From contig NZ_OU907312.1 in assembly GCF_918320885.1 (NCBI RefSeq), positions 620,465 to 684,464 of the forward strand: DNA of 64,000 bases. The letters are read 5' to 3'. Under the pieces are notes generated by a model. The model had not been told where the DNA came from. It searched no databases and saw only the letters and a program-made list of their open reading frames with translations. Shown piece after piece: positions 9,000 to 17,699 of this stretch. Source of the stretch: an unidentified bacterial endosymbiont. Its GTDB lineage: Bacteria > Pseudomonadota > Gammaproteobacteria > Enterobacterales > G038960095. The position numbers and the translations under genes are program-made. Each line of letters opens with the position of its first letter. Within the stretch, counting starts at the first letter, position 1.

Positions 9000-11276
9000 A
9001 TGCCCCAATTGATACTACAAGTGACCAAACGCCATGGCCGTACCGAACCCCTTGAACTGGATAAAATTCACCGGGTCATCACCTGGGCTGCCGAAGGGCT
9101 ACAGAACGTCTCCGTCTCACAAGTCGAGCTGCGTTCGCATATCCAATTTTATGATGGCATCAAAACCGCGGATATCCACGAAACCATTATCAAAGCAGCG
9201 GCTGATCTCATCTCCACTGAAAGCCCTGATTACCAATATCTAGCTGCCCGTTTGGCGATTTTTCATCTACGAAAAAAAGCTTATGGGCAATTTGAACCAC
9301 CACTTCTCTATGATCAGGTACAGCGGCTAGTCGCCCTCGGCAAATATGATGCTCAGCTGCTGAGTGACTATACACCAGCAGAATTTGCCCAGATGGACCG
9401 CATGCTGGACCATTGGCGTGATATGCATTTCTCTTACGCAGCGGTCAAGCAGTTAGAGGGCAAATATCTGGTACAAAACCGGATCACTGGGGAGATCCAT
9501 GAAAGCCCGCAATTCCTCTATCTGCTGATTGCCGCCTGCCTATTTGCCCGCTATCCGCTGGACAGCCGCCTGGACTATATCCAGCGCTTTTACGATGCGA
9601 CCTCCTGCTATAAAATTTCGCTGCCTACTCCGATTATGGCGGGTGTTCGTACCCCAACCCGTCAATTTAGCTCTTGTGTGTTAATCGAGTGTGCAGATAG
9701 TTTAGACTCCATCAATGCCACCGCCAGTGCCATTGTGAAATACGTCTCTCAACGTGCCGGTATTGGGATTAATGCCGGCAAGATCCGCGCCTTAGGCAGC
9801 CCCATTCGCGGCGGTGAGGCCTTTCATACCGGCTGTATTCCTTTTTACAAACATTTCCAAACAGCCGTCAAATCGTGCTCCCAAGGCGGTGTGCGCGGGG
9901 GAGCCGCTACCCTCTTCTATCCGCTATGGCATCGCGAAGTAGAAGCCCTGTTAGTGTTAAAAAACAATCGGGGCGTTGAGGAAAATCGGGTACGCCATCT
10001 GGATTATGGGGTACAGCTGAACAAACTGCTCTATCAACGCTTACTCGATGGTGCTGCCATCACGCTATTTAGCCCCTCCGATGTTCCCGGGCTTTACGAG
10101 GCTTTCTTTGCTGATCAAGCCCGCTTTGAGCAGCTGTATCAGCAGTATGAACAGGATCTCACCATCTCCAAAAAAACAGTTCCAGCCCTGACACTGTTTA
10201 CCTTAATGCTGCAGGAACGCGCCTCAACAGGTCGCCTGTATATCCAACATGTGGACCATTGCAACAGCCATAGTTCATTTGATCCGCAAGTAGCACCTAT
10301 CCGCCAATCTAACCTCTGCCTGGAAATTACACTACCCACCCAGCCATTCAATAACGTCCAGGATGAGCAGGGGGAGATCGCGCTCTGCACACTCTCTGCC
10401 CTGAACTTAGGGGCTATCGAGCAGCTAGACGAATTGGAGCCTTTGGCCGATCTAGCAGTGCGTGCGCTAGATGCGCTGCTGGATTATCAACACTACCCCA
10501 TTCCGGCAGCACAGCGTGGCGCCCTCGGTCGCCGTCCGCTCGGTATTGGGGTGATTAACTTCGCTTACTACCTGACCAAGCATGGTGTCCGTTATTCCGA
10601 TGGTAGTGCCAACAACTTAACACACCGTACCTTTGAAGCTATCCAGTACTACCTCCTGAAAGCTTCCTGCCAACTGGCTAAAGTGCAAGGGCCCTGCCCT
10701 TTGTTCCAACAGACCACCTATGCTCAAGGCCTACTCCCCATCGATACCTATAAAAAAGCCGTGGATGAGATCTGTGCTGAGCCCCTGCACTACGATTGGG
10801 AAACCTTGCGAGCCAACATTCAACAGTATGGTTTGCGCAATTCCACCCTATCAGCCTTAATGCCCTCGGAAACCTCCTCACAAATCTCTAACGCCACCAA
10901 TGGCATCGAGCCACCGCGAGGCTATATCAGCGTAAAAGCTTCCAAGGATGGCATCTTAAAACAGGTTGTCCCTGAGTATGAACGGCTGAAAACACAGTAT
11001 GAGTTGCTATGGCAGATTCCTAATAACAGTGGCTATTTGCAATTGGTTGCCGTGATGCAAAAATTTGTCGATCAAGCGATCTCTGCCAATACTAGTTATG
11101 ATCCGACCCGTTTCCCTGATAATAAGGTCCCTATGAAACAGCTGTTGGCCGATCTATTGACCGCCTATCGACTGGGGCTGAAAACTCTGTATTATCACAA
11201 TACCCGGGATGGGGCCTCCGATCAGCAGAGCGCCTCCTCAGAGGAGGACTGTGATAGCGGTGCCTGTAAGCTATAA
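9000..11276 (+). CDS. nrdA: Ribonucleoside-diphosphate reductase class Ia, alpha subunit
   Basis: This large subunit of aerobic ribonucleotide reductase makes dNDPs from NDPs with NrdB. The N-terminal ATP cone (LILQVTKRHGRTEPLELDKI) is present. The redox and radical cysteines are in SSCVLIE, SNLCLEI and IALCTLS, and the C-terminal shuttle pair is in CDSGACKL. The frame continues upstream to an ATG at 8910, adding 30 residues with no counterpart in E. coli. I choose the ATG at 9000 because AGGA at 8986-8989 is well spaced and it gives 758 residues against 761 in E. coli. nrdB follows after 69 bp. Confidence 0.97.
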   Translation: MPQLILQVTKRHGRTEPLELDKIHRVITWAAEGLQNVSVSQVELRSHIQFYDGIKTADIHETIIKAAADLISTESPDYQYLAARLAIFHLRKKAYGQFEPPLLYDQVQRLVALGKYDAQLLSDYTPAEFAQMDRMLDHWRDMHFSYAAVKQLEGKYLVQNRITGEIHESPQFLYLLIAACLFARYPLDSRLDYIQRFYDATSCYKISLPTPIMAGVRTPTRQFSSCVLIECADSLDSINATASAIVKYVSQRAGIGINAGKIRALGSPIRGGEAFHTGCIPFYKHFQTAVKSCSQGGVRGGAATLFYPLWHREVEALLVLKNNRGVEENRVRHLDYGVQLNKLLYQRLLDGAAITLFSPSDVPGLYEAFFADQARFEQLYQQYEQDLTISKKTVPALTLFTLMLQERASTGRLYIQHVDHCNSHSSFDPQVAPIRQSNLCLEITLPTQPFNNVQDEQGEIALCTLSALNLGAIEQLDELEPLADLAVRALDALLDYQHYPIPAAQRGALGRRPLGIGVINFAYYLTKHGVRYSDGSANNLTHRTFEAIQYYLLKASCQLAKVQGPCPLFQQTTYAQGLLPIDTYKKAVDEICAEPLHYDWETLRANIQQYGLRNSTLSALMPSETSSQISNATNGIEPPRGYISVKASKDGILKQVVPEYERLKTQYELLWQIPNNSGYLQLVAVMQKFVDQAISANTSYDPTRFPDNKVPMKQLLADLLTAYRLGLKTLYYHNTRDGASDQQSASSEEDCDSGACKL

Positions 11277-11345
11277 TGCTAGAATAAGGCCGCTACTGAG
11301 CCAGTTCACTGTTTTAACTGCGTCTTTAACCTGAGTAGATTGACT

Positions 11346-12479
11346 ATGCGTTATACCACCTTCTCAAAACAAGCGAATGATGCACTCAAAGAGCCGCTAT
11401 TTTTCGGCCAACCGGTGAATGTAGCCCGTTATGATCAACAGAAATATCCGATTTTTGAGCGGTTAATTGAAAAACAGCTCTCTTTTTTTTGGCGCCCAGA
11501 AGAGGTTGATGTCTCGCGTGATCGCATCGACTACCAGCAGCTACCTCCTCATGAACAGCATATTTTTATTAGCAATCTAAAATACCAAACCCTGCTGGAT
11601 TCGATTCAAGGGCGCAGCCCTAATGTCGCTTTTTTACCCCTGGTCTCACTGCCAGAGCTTGAAACCTGGATCGAAACTTGGGCCTTTTCAGAAACCATTC
11701 ACTCCCGTTCCTATACTCACATCATTCGCAATATTGTCAATGATCCTGATGTCATCTTTAAGGATATCATGCTCAATCAGGAGATCCTGAAACGTGCCAA
11801 CGATATTGCGCATTACTATGATGAGCTGATCGAGGCCCTATACAGCTACCAGCTGTTAGGATTTGGTACGCACCAAATAGGTACTAAAACCTTGAACATC
11901 AGCCTACGGGAGTTGAAAAAAAAGCTCTATCTCTGTTTAATGAGTGTCAATGTCTTGGAGGCCATCCGCTTCTATGTCAGTTTTGCCTGCTCCTTTGCCT
12001 TTGCTGAACGCAAATTAATGGAGGGCAATGCCAAGTTGATCAAATTGATTGCCCGGGATGAAGCGCTACACTTAGTGGGTACCCAGCATCTACTCAGTAT
12101 CATGGCTGCGGGACAAGATGATAGCGAAATGGCGGAGGTAGCACGGGAGTGTCGGGCGGAAGCTGAAGCCATCTTCATCACGGCGGCGACACAGGAAAAA
12201 GAGTGGGCAGCCTATCTATTTAAATCGGGCTCCATGATCGGTCTCAACCGCGAGATTTTATGTCAATATGTGGACTACATTACACATCTGCGTATGCAGG
12301 CAGTCGGCCTGACACCCCCTTCTTCTCGGCAACGCTCCAACCCGCTGCCTTGGATCAACAGCTGGCTCAGTTCCGATAACGTTCAGGTGGCACCTCAAGA
12401 GGTGGAAGTGAGCTCTTATCTGGTCGGGCAGATCGATGCTAGCGTGCAGCCTGAAGATCTGCAAGGCTTTCAATTGTGA
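11346..12479 (+). CDS. nrdB: Ribonucleoside-diphosphate reductase class Ia, beta subunit
   Basis: The 377-residue subunit carries the di-iron centre and the stable tyrosyl radical that starts catalysis in NrdA. The helix [12 protein letters not shown] holds the metal ligands Glu and His and the radical Tyr; the second ligand set is in [13 protein letters not shown]. The C-terminal peptide ending DLQGFQL is the NrdA-docking tail. A TTG at 11340 opens the frame, but the ATG at 11346 matches the E. coli start (M-x-YTTFS). Confidence 0.97.
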   Translation: MRYTTFSKQANDALKEPLFFGQPVNVARYDQQKYPIFERLIEKQLSFFWRPEEVDVSRDRIDYQQLPPHEQHIFISNLKYQTLLDSIQGRSPNVAFLPLVSLPELETWIETWAFSETIHSRSYTHIIRNIVNDPDVIFKDIMLNQEILKRANDIAHYYDELIEALYSYQLLGFGTHQIGTKTLNISLRELKKKLYLCLMSVNVLEAIRFYVSFACSFAFAERKLMEGNAKLIKLIARDEALHLVGTQHLLSIMAAGQDDSEMAEVARECRAEAEAIFITAATQEKEWAAYLFKSGSMIGLNREILCQYVDYITHLRMQAVGLTPPSSRQRSNPLPWINSWLSSDNVQVAPQEVEVSSYLVGQIDASVQPEDLQGFQL

Positions 12480-12495
12480 TAGAGCAGGTTCGCTG

Positions 12496-12753
12496 ATGGC
12501 AGACTACCATATCACTCTACAACGAAGTGGAAAAAGTGTGGTGGTTAACAACCCAGTCTCGCTGCTAGACACCCTACAGCAGCATCAAATTCCTCTTGAG
12601 TACCAGTGCCAACAGGGCTACTGCGGTGCTTGTCGTACTGAGTTGCTCACAGGAGCAGTCCACTACGACACACCGCCGTTGGCATACCTCCAAGCTAATG
12701 AGATCCTACCCTGCTGCTGTCAGCCCTGCAGTGATCTCATCCTTGCATTGTAA
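12496..12753 (+). CDS. yfaE: 2Fe-2S ferredoxin-like protein YfaE, NrdB radical maintenance
   Basis: The 85-residue protein is a plant-type 2Fe-2S ferredoxin. Cluster ligands are in YQCQQGYCGACRTEL and in the C-terminal PCCCQ. In E. coli YfaE supplies electrons to rebuild the di-iron/tyrosyl cofactor of NrdB, consistent with its place 16 bp after nrdB as the third gene of the operon. The frame extends upstream inside nrdB, but the ATG at 12496 gives the family length (84 in E. coli). Confidence 0.93.
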   Translation: MADYHITLQRSGKSVVVNNPVSLLDTLQQHQIPLEYQCQQGYCGACRTELLTGAVHYDTPPLAYLQANEILPCCCQPCSDLILAL

Positions 12754-12772
12754 AGATAAAAGCATTTTATCT
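12754..12772 (+). terminator. Hairpin directly after yfaE
   Basis: Immediately after the yfaE stop codon, AGATAAAA (12754-12761) and TTTTATCT (12765-12772) form a perfect 8-bp stem with a 3-base loop. It is AT-rich and lacks a following U-run, so it may be only a weak terminator or an mRNA 3'-end stabiliser. Confidence 0.35.
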
Positions 12773-12836
12773 CTCAATAGCGAGAGCAACGGACCGCTAG
12801 TTTTCTCCCTCCAATCAGCCTTAAGCTTTTTGTGGG

Positions 12837-12964
12837 GGTGGGTCCAACTGACTGATGGGGCAAAAAGGGTGTCTTCTGTAGACTTCCAAAACCAAGGATA
12901 AATCTTAGATAAAATTGATGAGGATTGAGTTGATAATTCCCGCTATCAGTCAGTTGGACCCACC
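12837..12964. repeat. Perfect 20-bp inverted repeat bounding a short MITE-like segment
   Basis: The left arm ggtgggtccaactgactgat at 12837-12856 is the exact reverse complement of 12945-12964. A second pair, caaaaagggtg at 12861-12871 and caccctttttg at about 12964-12974, is also inverted. The interior reads ILDKIDED-stop-VDNSRYQSV on the plus strand, related to the broken frame at 8466-8681. The surrounding gap (12754-13061) has no gene. This looks like a small non-autonomous element or a scar of one. Confidence 0.55.
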
Positions 12965-13061
12965 ACCCTTTTTGTAGATTTAGCTGCTACTCCGATTAGG
13001 GATAGAATCCATTGTAGACCCAATCGATTAACTGATATTCTGATTATTGATATAGATTAAT

Positions 13062-14147
13062 TTACAAATTTTTGTCGTCTGAGGAATTAACCAAAATATC
13101 ACATCTTTTAGATGAACTAGAATGAATACTACTAATATTATCACTTCCTTGAGGGTCATTAAGGGCGGATAGGCTCTGAACTAGTCCTTGAGAATTTTCT
13201 ACTTCTAAATTAGGAAATTTTTCTAACAACGACGACAGCGAAATATTAGTTAATTGATTGCAATCATTAATTTCTAGTTTAGTCAGTTTATCACTGGTTC
13301 CCGAAAAATCTAAATATTTCAAATCACTGCAATTTTCAACGCATAGCTCAACTAGATTAGGAAAATGATTTATACACAGTTCCGATAAGGAACTGCAATT
13401 CTCGATAGTCAGCTTAGTGAGCGCCGGAAGAATACAATCAAATGTTGGATCTAATAATTCGATTAGTTCTGGAAGGTTCTCAAGTGATAATTCTTTTAAT
13501 GTAGGGATACTTTGCATACCCTCTAACATATCGATTTCATCACAATCTTTAATTTTCAATATTTCCAAATTGGGAAAGCTATCTATACCCCGCAGATCTT
13601 CTAAACTTGCATCATCTAGGATAATTTCTTTTATATTAGGAAGAACAGGGAAACCGTCTAAAGATTTTAAATATGATTCTAATTCATCTGACGACGATCG
13701 AATAATCAAACTTTCAAAATTTTGAAATAAAGTAAGCAATGCTAAGTGATCATAAGATCTAACAGATAAAAAAGTTCCTGAAAAATTTTTAAGACAAGCT
13801 GAACCTAAATAGACTAAAAAACTTAAGTCTCTACCAGGATGATTTTCTTGTTCTTTTTCAAAAATATTTCTTAAAATACACATTTTCTGTTTTAGATCCG
13901 CTTTAGCTAGCGGAGAAAAATCTTTAAAATTTCTATAGTTATCGAGAAGGATGCTTAAACCTGGAACCATGGTAATTATTTCAAGGAGTGGAACCTCATC
14001 GAGTGGAACTTTACTATCTAACTTAACACAACCGTTTGTTAATTCCTTAGCTATAATTTTACGTACTATTTCATAAAAATCTTTTTTACCTTCTGTTTTA
14101 AAACAACGTGATATTGCGTCAGCTAAACTGTTTCTATTCGGATCCAT
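13062..14147 (-). CDS. Leucine-rich-repeat protein, AT-rich, candidate effector
   Basis: The 361-residue product has no signal peptide. Residues about 165-330 hold roughly seven leucine-rich repeats of 22-24 residues, with units such as FPNLEILKIKDCDEID, LPALTKLTIENCSSLSEL and FPNLVELCVENCSDLKYLD. The x-N/D-C-x-x-L spacing recalls cysteine-containing LRRs of eukaryotic type. The N-terminal 160 residues are helical and unrecognised; the C-terminus is Ser/Asp-rich. The frame opens at a TTG at 14162, but the ATG at 14145-14147 has GGGGA about 8 bases upstream. Base composition is clearly more AT-rich than its neighbours, suggesting acquisition by transfer. Function unknown. Confidence 0.85.
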   Translation of the reverse strand: MDPNRNSLADAISRCFKTEGKKDFYEIVRKIIAKELTNGCVKLDSKVPLDEVPLLEIITMVPGLSILLDNYRNFKDFSPLAKADLKQKMCILRNIFEKEQENHPGRDLSFLVYLGSACLKNFSGTFLSVRSYDHLALLTLFQNFESLIIRSSSDELESYLKSLDGFPVLPNIKEIILDDASLEDLRGIDSFPNLEILKIKDCDEIDMLEGMQSIPTLKELSLENLPELIELLDPTFDCILPALTKLTIENCSSLSELCINHFPNLVELCVENCSDLKYLDFSGTSDKLTKLEINDCNQLTNISLSSLLEKFPNLEVENSQGLVQSLSALNDPQGSDNISSIHSSSSKRCDILVNSSDDKNL

Positions 14148-14334
14148 AGCGAAAATCCCCAATGTTACTTTTTCTTTTTACCATCCTCAAAAGATAAGTC
14201 TATCTTAAAAGTTAATTAAATGTAAACTAATAGTAATAATTTTTTTTATCAATGCCTGTTTCTGTCACCACATTGACGAATCATCTTGCTTCAATTAGTC
14301 TGCCCAGTCACAAAACAAGATAAAGTCATTCTTT

Positions 14335-15549
14335 ATGGAAAATCGTTCATTAGGTGGGGTGTTGTTAATTGCTGGGACGAGCATCGGGGCGGGAATGCTG
14401 GCGATGCCGCTGGTCTGTGCTGCGCTGGGGTTCACCACGACTGTTGTGCTGTTAGTGGCCCTGTGGTGTTTAACCACCTACAGTGCGCTATTGCTGGTTG
14501 AAGTTCAGCAGTACGCTGAGCCCGACACGGGACTCACCACCCTCGCAGCCCGCTATCTTGGTCGCAGGGGCTATTGGATCACACAAACAGCGCTATTATG
14601 GCTGCTTTATAGCTTAACGGCTGCCTACCTCACCGCCGGCGGCAAGCAGCTAGCAGCACAACTCAGCCAAGCGTTATCTTGGCGGCTTGCCCCTCAGCAG
14701 GGAACCTTACTGCTAACCCTAGTGACGGCCTGCTTGGTCAGTGGTGGCGCGCGATTAGTGGATACCAGCAACCGGCTGCTCTTTAGCTTAAAAATGGTTG
14801 TTCTGTTATTGATGCTGCTACTGATTGCACCGTGCGTACAAAGCAGCCACTTGCTGGCAACACCACAACATCCCCAGGCGCTCTTAGCGGCTATCCCAGT
14901 ATTATTGACTGCCTTCGGTTTTCATGCCACCCTGCCCAGTGTACTGCACTACCTAGAAGGCACGGTCCGGCAATGGCGTTATGTCGTTCTGGCAGGCAGC
15001 GCTATTCCTTTGCTAGCCTATCTCGCTTGGCAGTGGGCTATTCAAGGTTTATTGGATCAGCAATACTTTCTGGCAGTTCTGGCCGATCTCCCTGATTTAC
15101 CAGGATTGATGCAAGCACTACAAAACAGCGGGGTGCCCTCACACATTGGCAGTACGGTTAGGCTATTTGCTGCCCTAGCGTTGTCTACCTCACTGCTCGG
15201 GGTCACGCTAGGGCTATTTGATCACTGGTTAGAACAATTCCAATCCTCAACCAGTCGCTATAGCCGCCTGCAAGCTGGATTATGTACTTTTTTGCCACCA
15301 CTGGCCTTTGCATTAGTTTACCCGCAGGGATTCATGCTGGCCTTAGGGTATGCGGCCATAGCGCTAGCGATCCTCGCGCTACTACTGCCAGCAGCTTTAG
15401 TCTGGAAGATTCGCCAACAGGCAGAACCAGCACCCTATCGAGTAGTCGGTGGGCGGTGGGCGCTCTTCCTGGTGCTACTCTGCGGGATTGTGATTATCTT
15501 ACTACAACTCGCTATTCGTACAGGTTGTTTACCCACCATGACCCATTAA
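14335..15549 (+). CDS. tyrP: Tyrosine-specific permease (HAAAP family)
   Basis: The 404-residue inner-membrane protein belongs to the hydroxy/aromatic amino acid permeases and matches TyrP over its whole length (403 in E. coli). It opens with GGVLLIAGTSIGAGMLAMPL, the family signature in the first membrane helix; FLPPLAFALVYPQGFMLALG lies near helix 9 or 10. About eleven membrane segments are visible. It probably imports tyrosine by proton symport. No clear TyrR box was found upstream. It stands alone and converges on the secretion operon 29 bp downstream. Confidence 0.93.
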   Translation: MENRSLGGVLLIAGTSIGAGMLAMPLVCAALGFTTTVVLLVALWCLTTYSALLLVEVQQYAEPDTGLTTLAARYLGRRGYWITQTALLWLLYSLTAAYLTAGGKQLAAQLSQALSWRLAPQQGTLLLTLVTACLVSGGARLVDTSNRLLFSLKMVVLLLMLLLIAPCVQSSHLLATPQHPQALLAAIPVLLTAFGFHATLPSVLHYLEGTVRQWRYVVLAGSAIPLLAYLAWQWAIQGLLDQQYFLAVLADLPDLPGLMQALQNSGVPSHIGSTVRLFAALALSTSLLGVTLGLFDHWLEQFQSSTSRYSRLQAGLCTFLPPLAFALVYPQGFMLALGYAAIALAILALLLPAALVWKIRQQAEPAPYRVVGGRWALFLVLLCGIVIILLQLAIRTGCLPTMTH

Positions 15550-15578
15550 CAAGGTCATCACTAGCCGCTAGACCTGCT

Positions 15579-17699
15579 TTAACCAACTTGCTGCTCCCAT
15601 AGATGAGCATACAACCCTTGCTGCTGCAGTAGGGCTTCATGTGTTCCCTGTTCAACAACCCGCCCTTGATCGACCACGAAAATACGGTTGGCTCGGCGGA
15701 TCGTATTTAAACGGTGGGCAATGCTGATCACCGTGCGGTCATGGCAAATTTGATCCATATTAGCCATGATGGCTGACTCAGATTCATAATCCAATGCCGA
15801 AGTCGCTTCATCCAAAATGAGAACCCGTGGATTCGCTAACAAAGCGCGAGCTAAAGCGACCCGCTGACGCTGGCCACCGGATAAACCATTGCCCCTTTCA
15901 CCCATCATCGTATGATAGCCATGAGGGAAATCCGTAATAAATTCATCAGCCCCAGCCAACCGGGCCGCAGCAATAACCTCCTCTTCTGAAGCTTCCGGAG
16001 AACACAATCTGATATTGTCAATAATGCTACCAGCAAACAGGACATTCTCTTGCAATACCACACTCATATTGCGCCGCAACGAACTCGGATCAGCAATGGC
16101 CAAGTCCATGCCGTCTACCAAGACCTGTCCAGTTTGGGGAATATAGAGACGCTGTAATAACCGAGTTAAGGTACTTTTTCCTGATCCTGACGGGCCAGTA
16201 ATGCCAATAAATTCTCCAGCTTCTACCAAAAATGTTAGATCTTGCAGTACTTCAGCAGCATCTGGGCTATAACGAAACCGAACATGGCTAAACTCTATCT
16301 TTCCTTTTAACATCGGCACCGTGGCCACCCCTTTACGACCAACCTCTGAGGGGGAGTCTAAAATATCGCCAATACGCCGCAAGGCAATTAACGTATGTTG
16401 AAAGTCCTGCCACATCTGGGCTAAACGTAAAATAGGTTGCGTGACATGGCCAGCTAACATGTTAAAAGCCACCAACCCACCGGGCGTGAGAGAGTCCACA
16501 CCTGGATTGACCTGACCCACTAATACTAGCTTGACCCCAACCCACAGGATAATGGCTGAGGTCAATTTCTGTATCAGATTGATTCCTTGCCCAGCACCAA
16601 TCCCAATTTTACTGGCAACAAAAGTGGCTCGTAACTGGCAAGCCAGGATCGACTGCCAACGCCGCAAAAAATCAGGCTCAGTCCCCGTAGTTTTCAGGGT
16701 CTCAATACCGGTCATGGTCTCCGTTAAATAAGCGGTGGCTATTGCACTGGCGTCGTACTCTTTCGTCACTCGAAACCGCAGTATCGGACCCATCACTAAC
16801 CAAAAGAGCGCATACAGCACTAAAGAGGCAATCACTATCCAGGCTAATGGCTTGGCGTAATAAAACATCACGCCCAAGAACATAACAATAAAAACGCTAT
16901 CCAACACCAACATCAGTGCTGAACCCGTTAAAAATTGACGAATATGCGTCATTTCTCGAATACGAGCTACGACCTGACCCGTTTGCCGCTGACCAAAATA
17001 ATCTAAGGGAAGGGTAATCAAGTGACGATATAAGCGGCTAGAGAGCTCGGCGTTCACCTTACTCGAGAAGTGGGCGAACGTCTTTCCCCGCAAGTAGCTG
17101 TAGACAGGCTCAGCAATGGCTAATCCTAACATGGCTAAGGACAATACCTGCAGACTAGAGAGTCCTCGGTGAACCAACACCATGTCAATAATATTTTGAA
17201 AGACCATGGGCGTCACTAACGCTACCATTTGCAACATAAAAGATATGGCTAGGACATCCCGTAACTGCTTTTTATGACGTAAAATAGAGGGCAGAAACCA
17301 ATGTAAACTAAATTTTACATCCGAGACCTTGAGCATTTTTTCAGCCAATAGGATGACGAGCATCTTTGACCGCCGCTCCTCCGAGGGGAGCGGCTCCTCG
17401 TAAAGCTGCTGTGTGGCCGGATCGTAACGCGACCAGCGGGTTGCTTCAATGTGCTCAATAACATTCCAGACGCCCTCGAAACACACCAGTGCTGGAACCG
17501 GTATCGTATCAATCTTACCAGCAGCTGGGATCCACTTTGCCCTTAACCCCGCATAGCCGGCAGCGCGGCAGACGTCTAAGGCATCCAGTTGTTGACACTC
17601 AACTCCCAAAACATGACTCAGTGCTGATTCTGTAACCACCAGCTGAAAAGTCTGGGCGGCTCTAACAATCGCTGGTAACCCATAAGCCGCAGTCATCAT
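15579..17699 (-). CDS. rtxE: Type I secretion ABC transporter, second ATPase (RtxE-like)
   Basis: The 706-residue HlyB-type exporter has an N-terminal C39-peptidase-like domain (about 1-130) without the protease cysteine motif, a six-helix membrane domain (about 140-440) and a nucleotide-binding domain. Walker A is GPSGSGKST, the signature is LSGGQRQR, Walker B is VLILDEATSALD and the H-loop is IAHRLNT, so it should hydrolyse ATP. The ATG at 17699 overlaps the rtxD stop in an ATGA arrangement, hence translational coupling; a GTG 12 bases upstream is possible. It is the last gene of a three-gene operon. A second complete ATPase on the far side of the membrane-fusion gene is the rtxB-rtxD-rtxE layout of MARTX toxin exporters. 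Confidence 0.85.
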   Translation of the reverse strand: MMTAAYGLPAIVRAAQTFQLVVTESALSHVLGVECQQLDALDVCRAAGYAGLRAKWIPAAGKIDTIPVPALVCFEGVWNVIEHIEATRWSRYDPATQQLYEEPLPSEERRSKMLVILLAEKMLKVSDVKFSLHWFLPSILRHKKQLRDVLAISFMLQMVALVTPMVFQNIIDMVLVHRGLSSLQVLSLAMLGLAIAEPVYSYLRGKTFAHFSSKVNAELSSRLYRHLITLPLDYFGQRQTGQVVARIREMTHIRQFLTGSALMLVLDSVFIVMFLGVMFYYAKPLAWIVIASLVLYALFWLVMGPILRFRVTKEYDASAIATAYLTETMTGIETLKTTGTEPDFLRRWQSILACQLRATFVASKIGIGAGQGINLIQKLTSAIILWVGVKLVLVGQVNPGVDSLTPGGLVAFNMLAGHVTQPILRLAQMWQDFQHTLIALRRIGDILDSPSEVGRKGVATVPMLKGKIEFSHVRFRYSPDAAEVLQDLTFLVEAGEFIGITGPSGSGKSTLTRLLQRLYIPQTGQVLVDGMDLAIADPSSLRRNMSVVLQENVLFAGSIIDNIRLCSPEASEEEVIAAARLAGADEFITDFPHGYHTMMGERGNGLSGGQRQRVALARALLANPRVLILDEATSALDYESESAIMANMDQICHDRTVISIAHRLNTIRRANRIFVVDQGRVVEQGTHEALLQQQGLYAHLWEQQVG

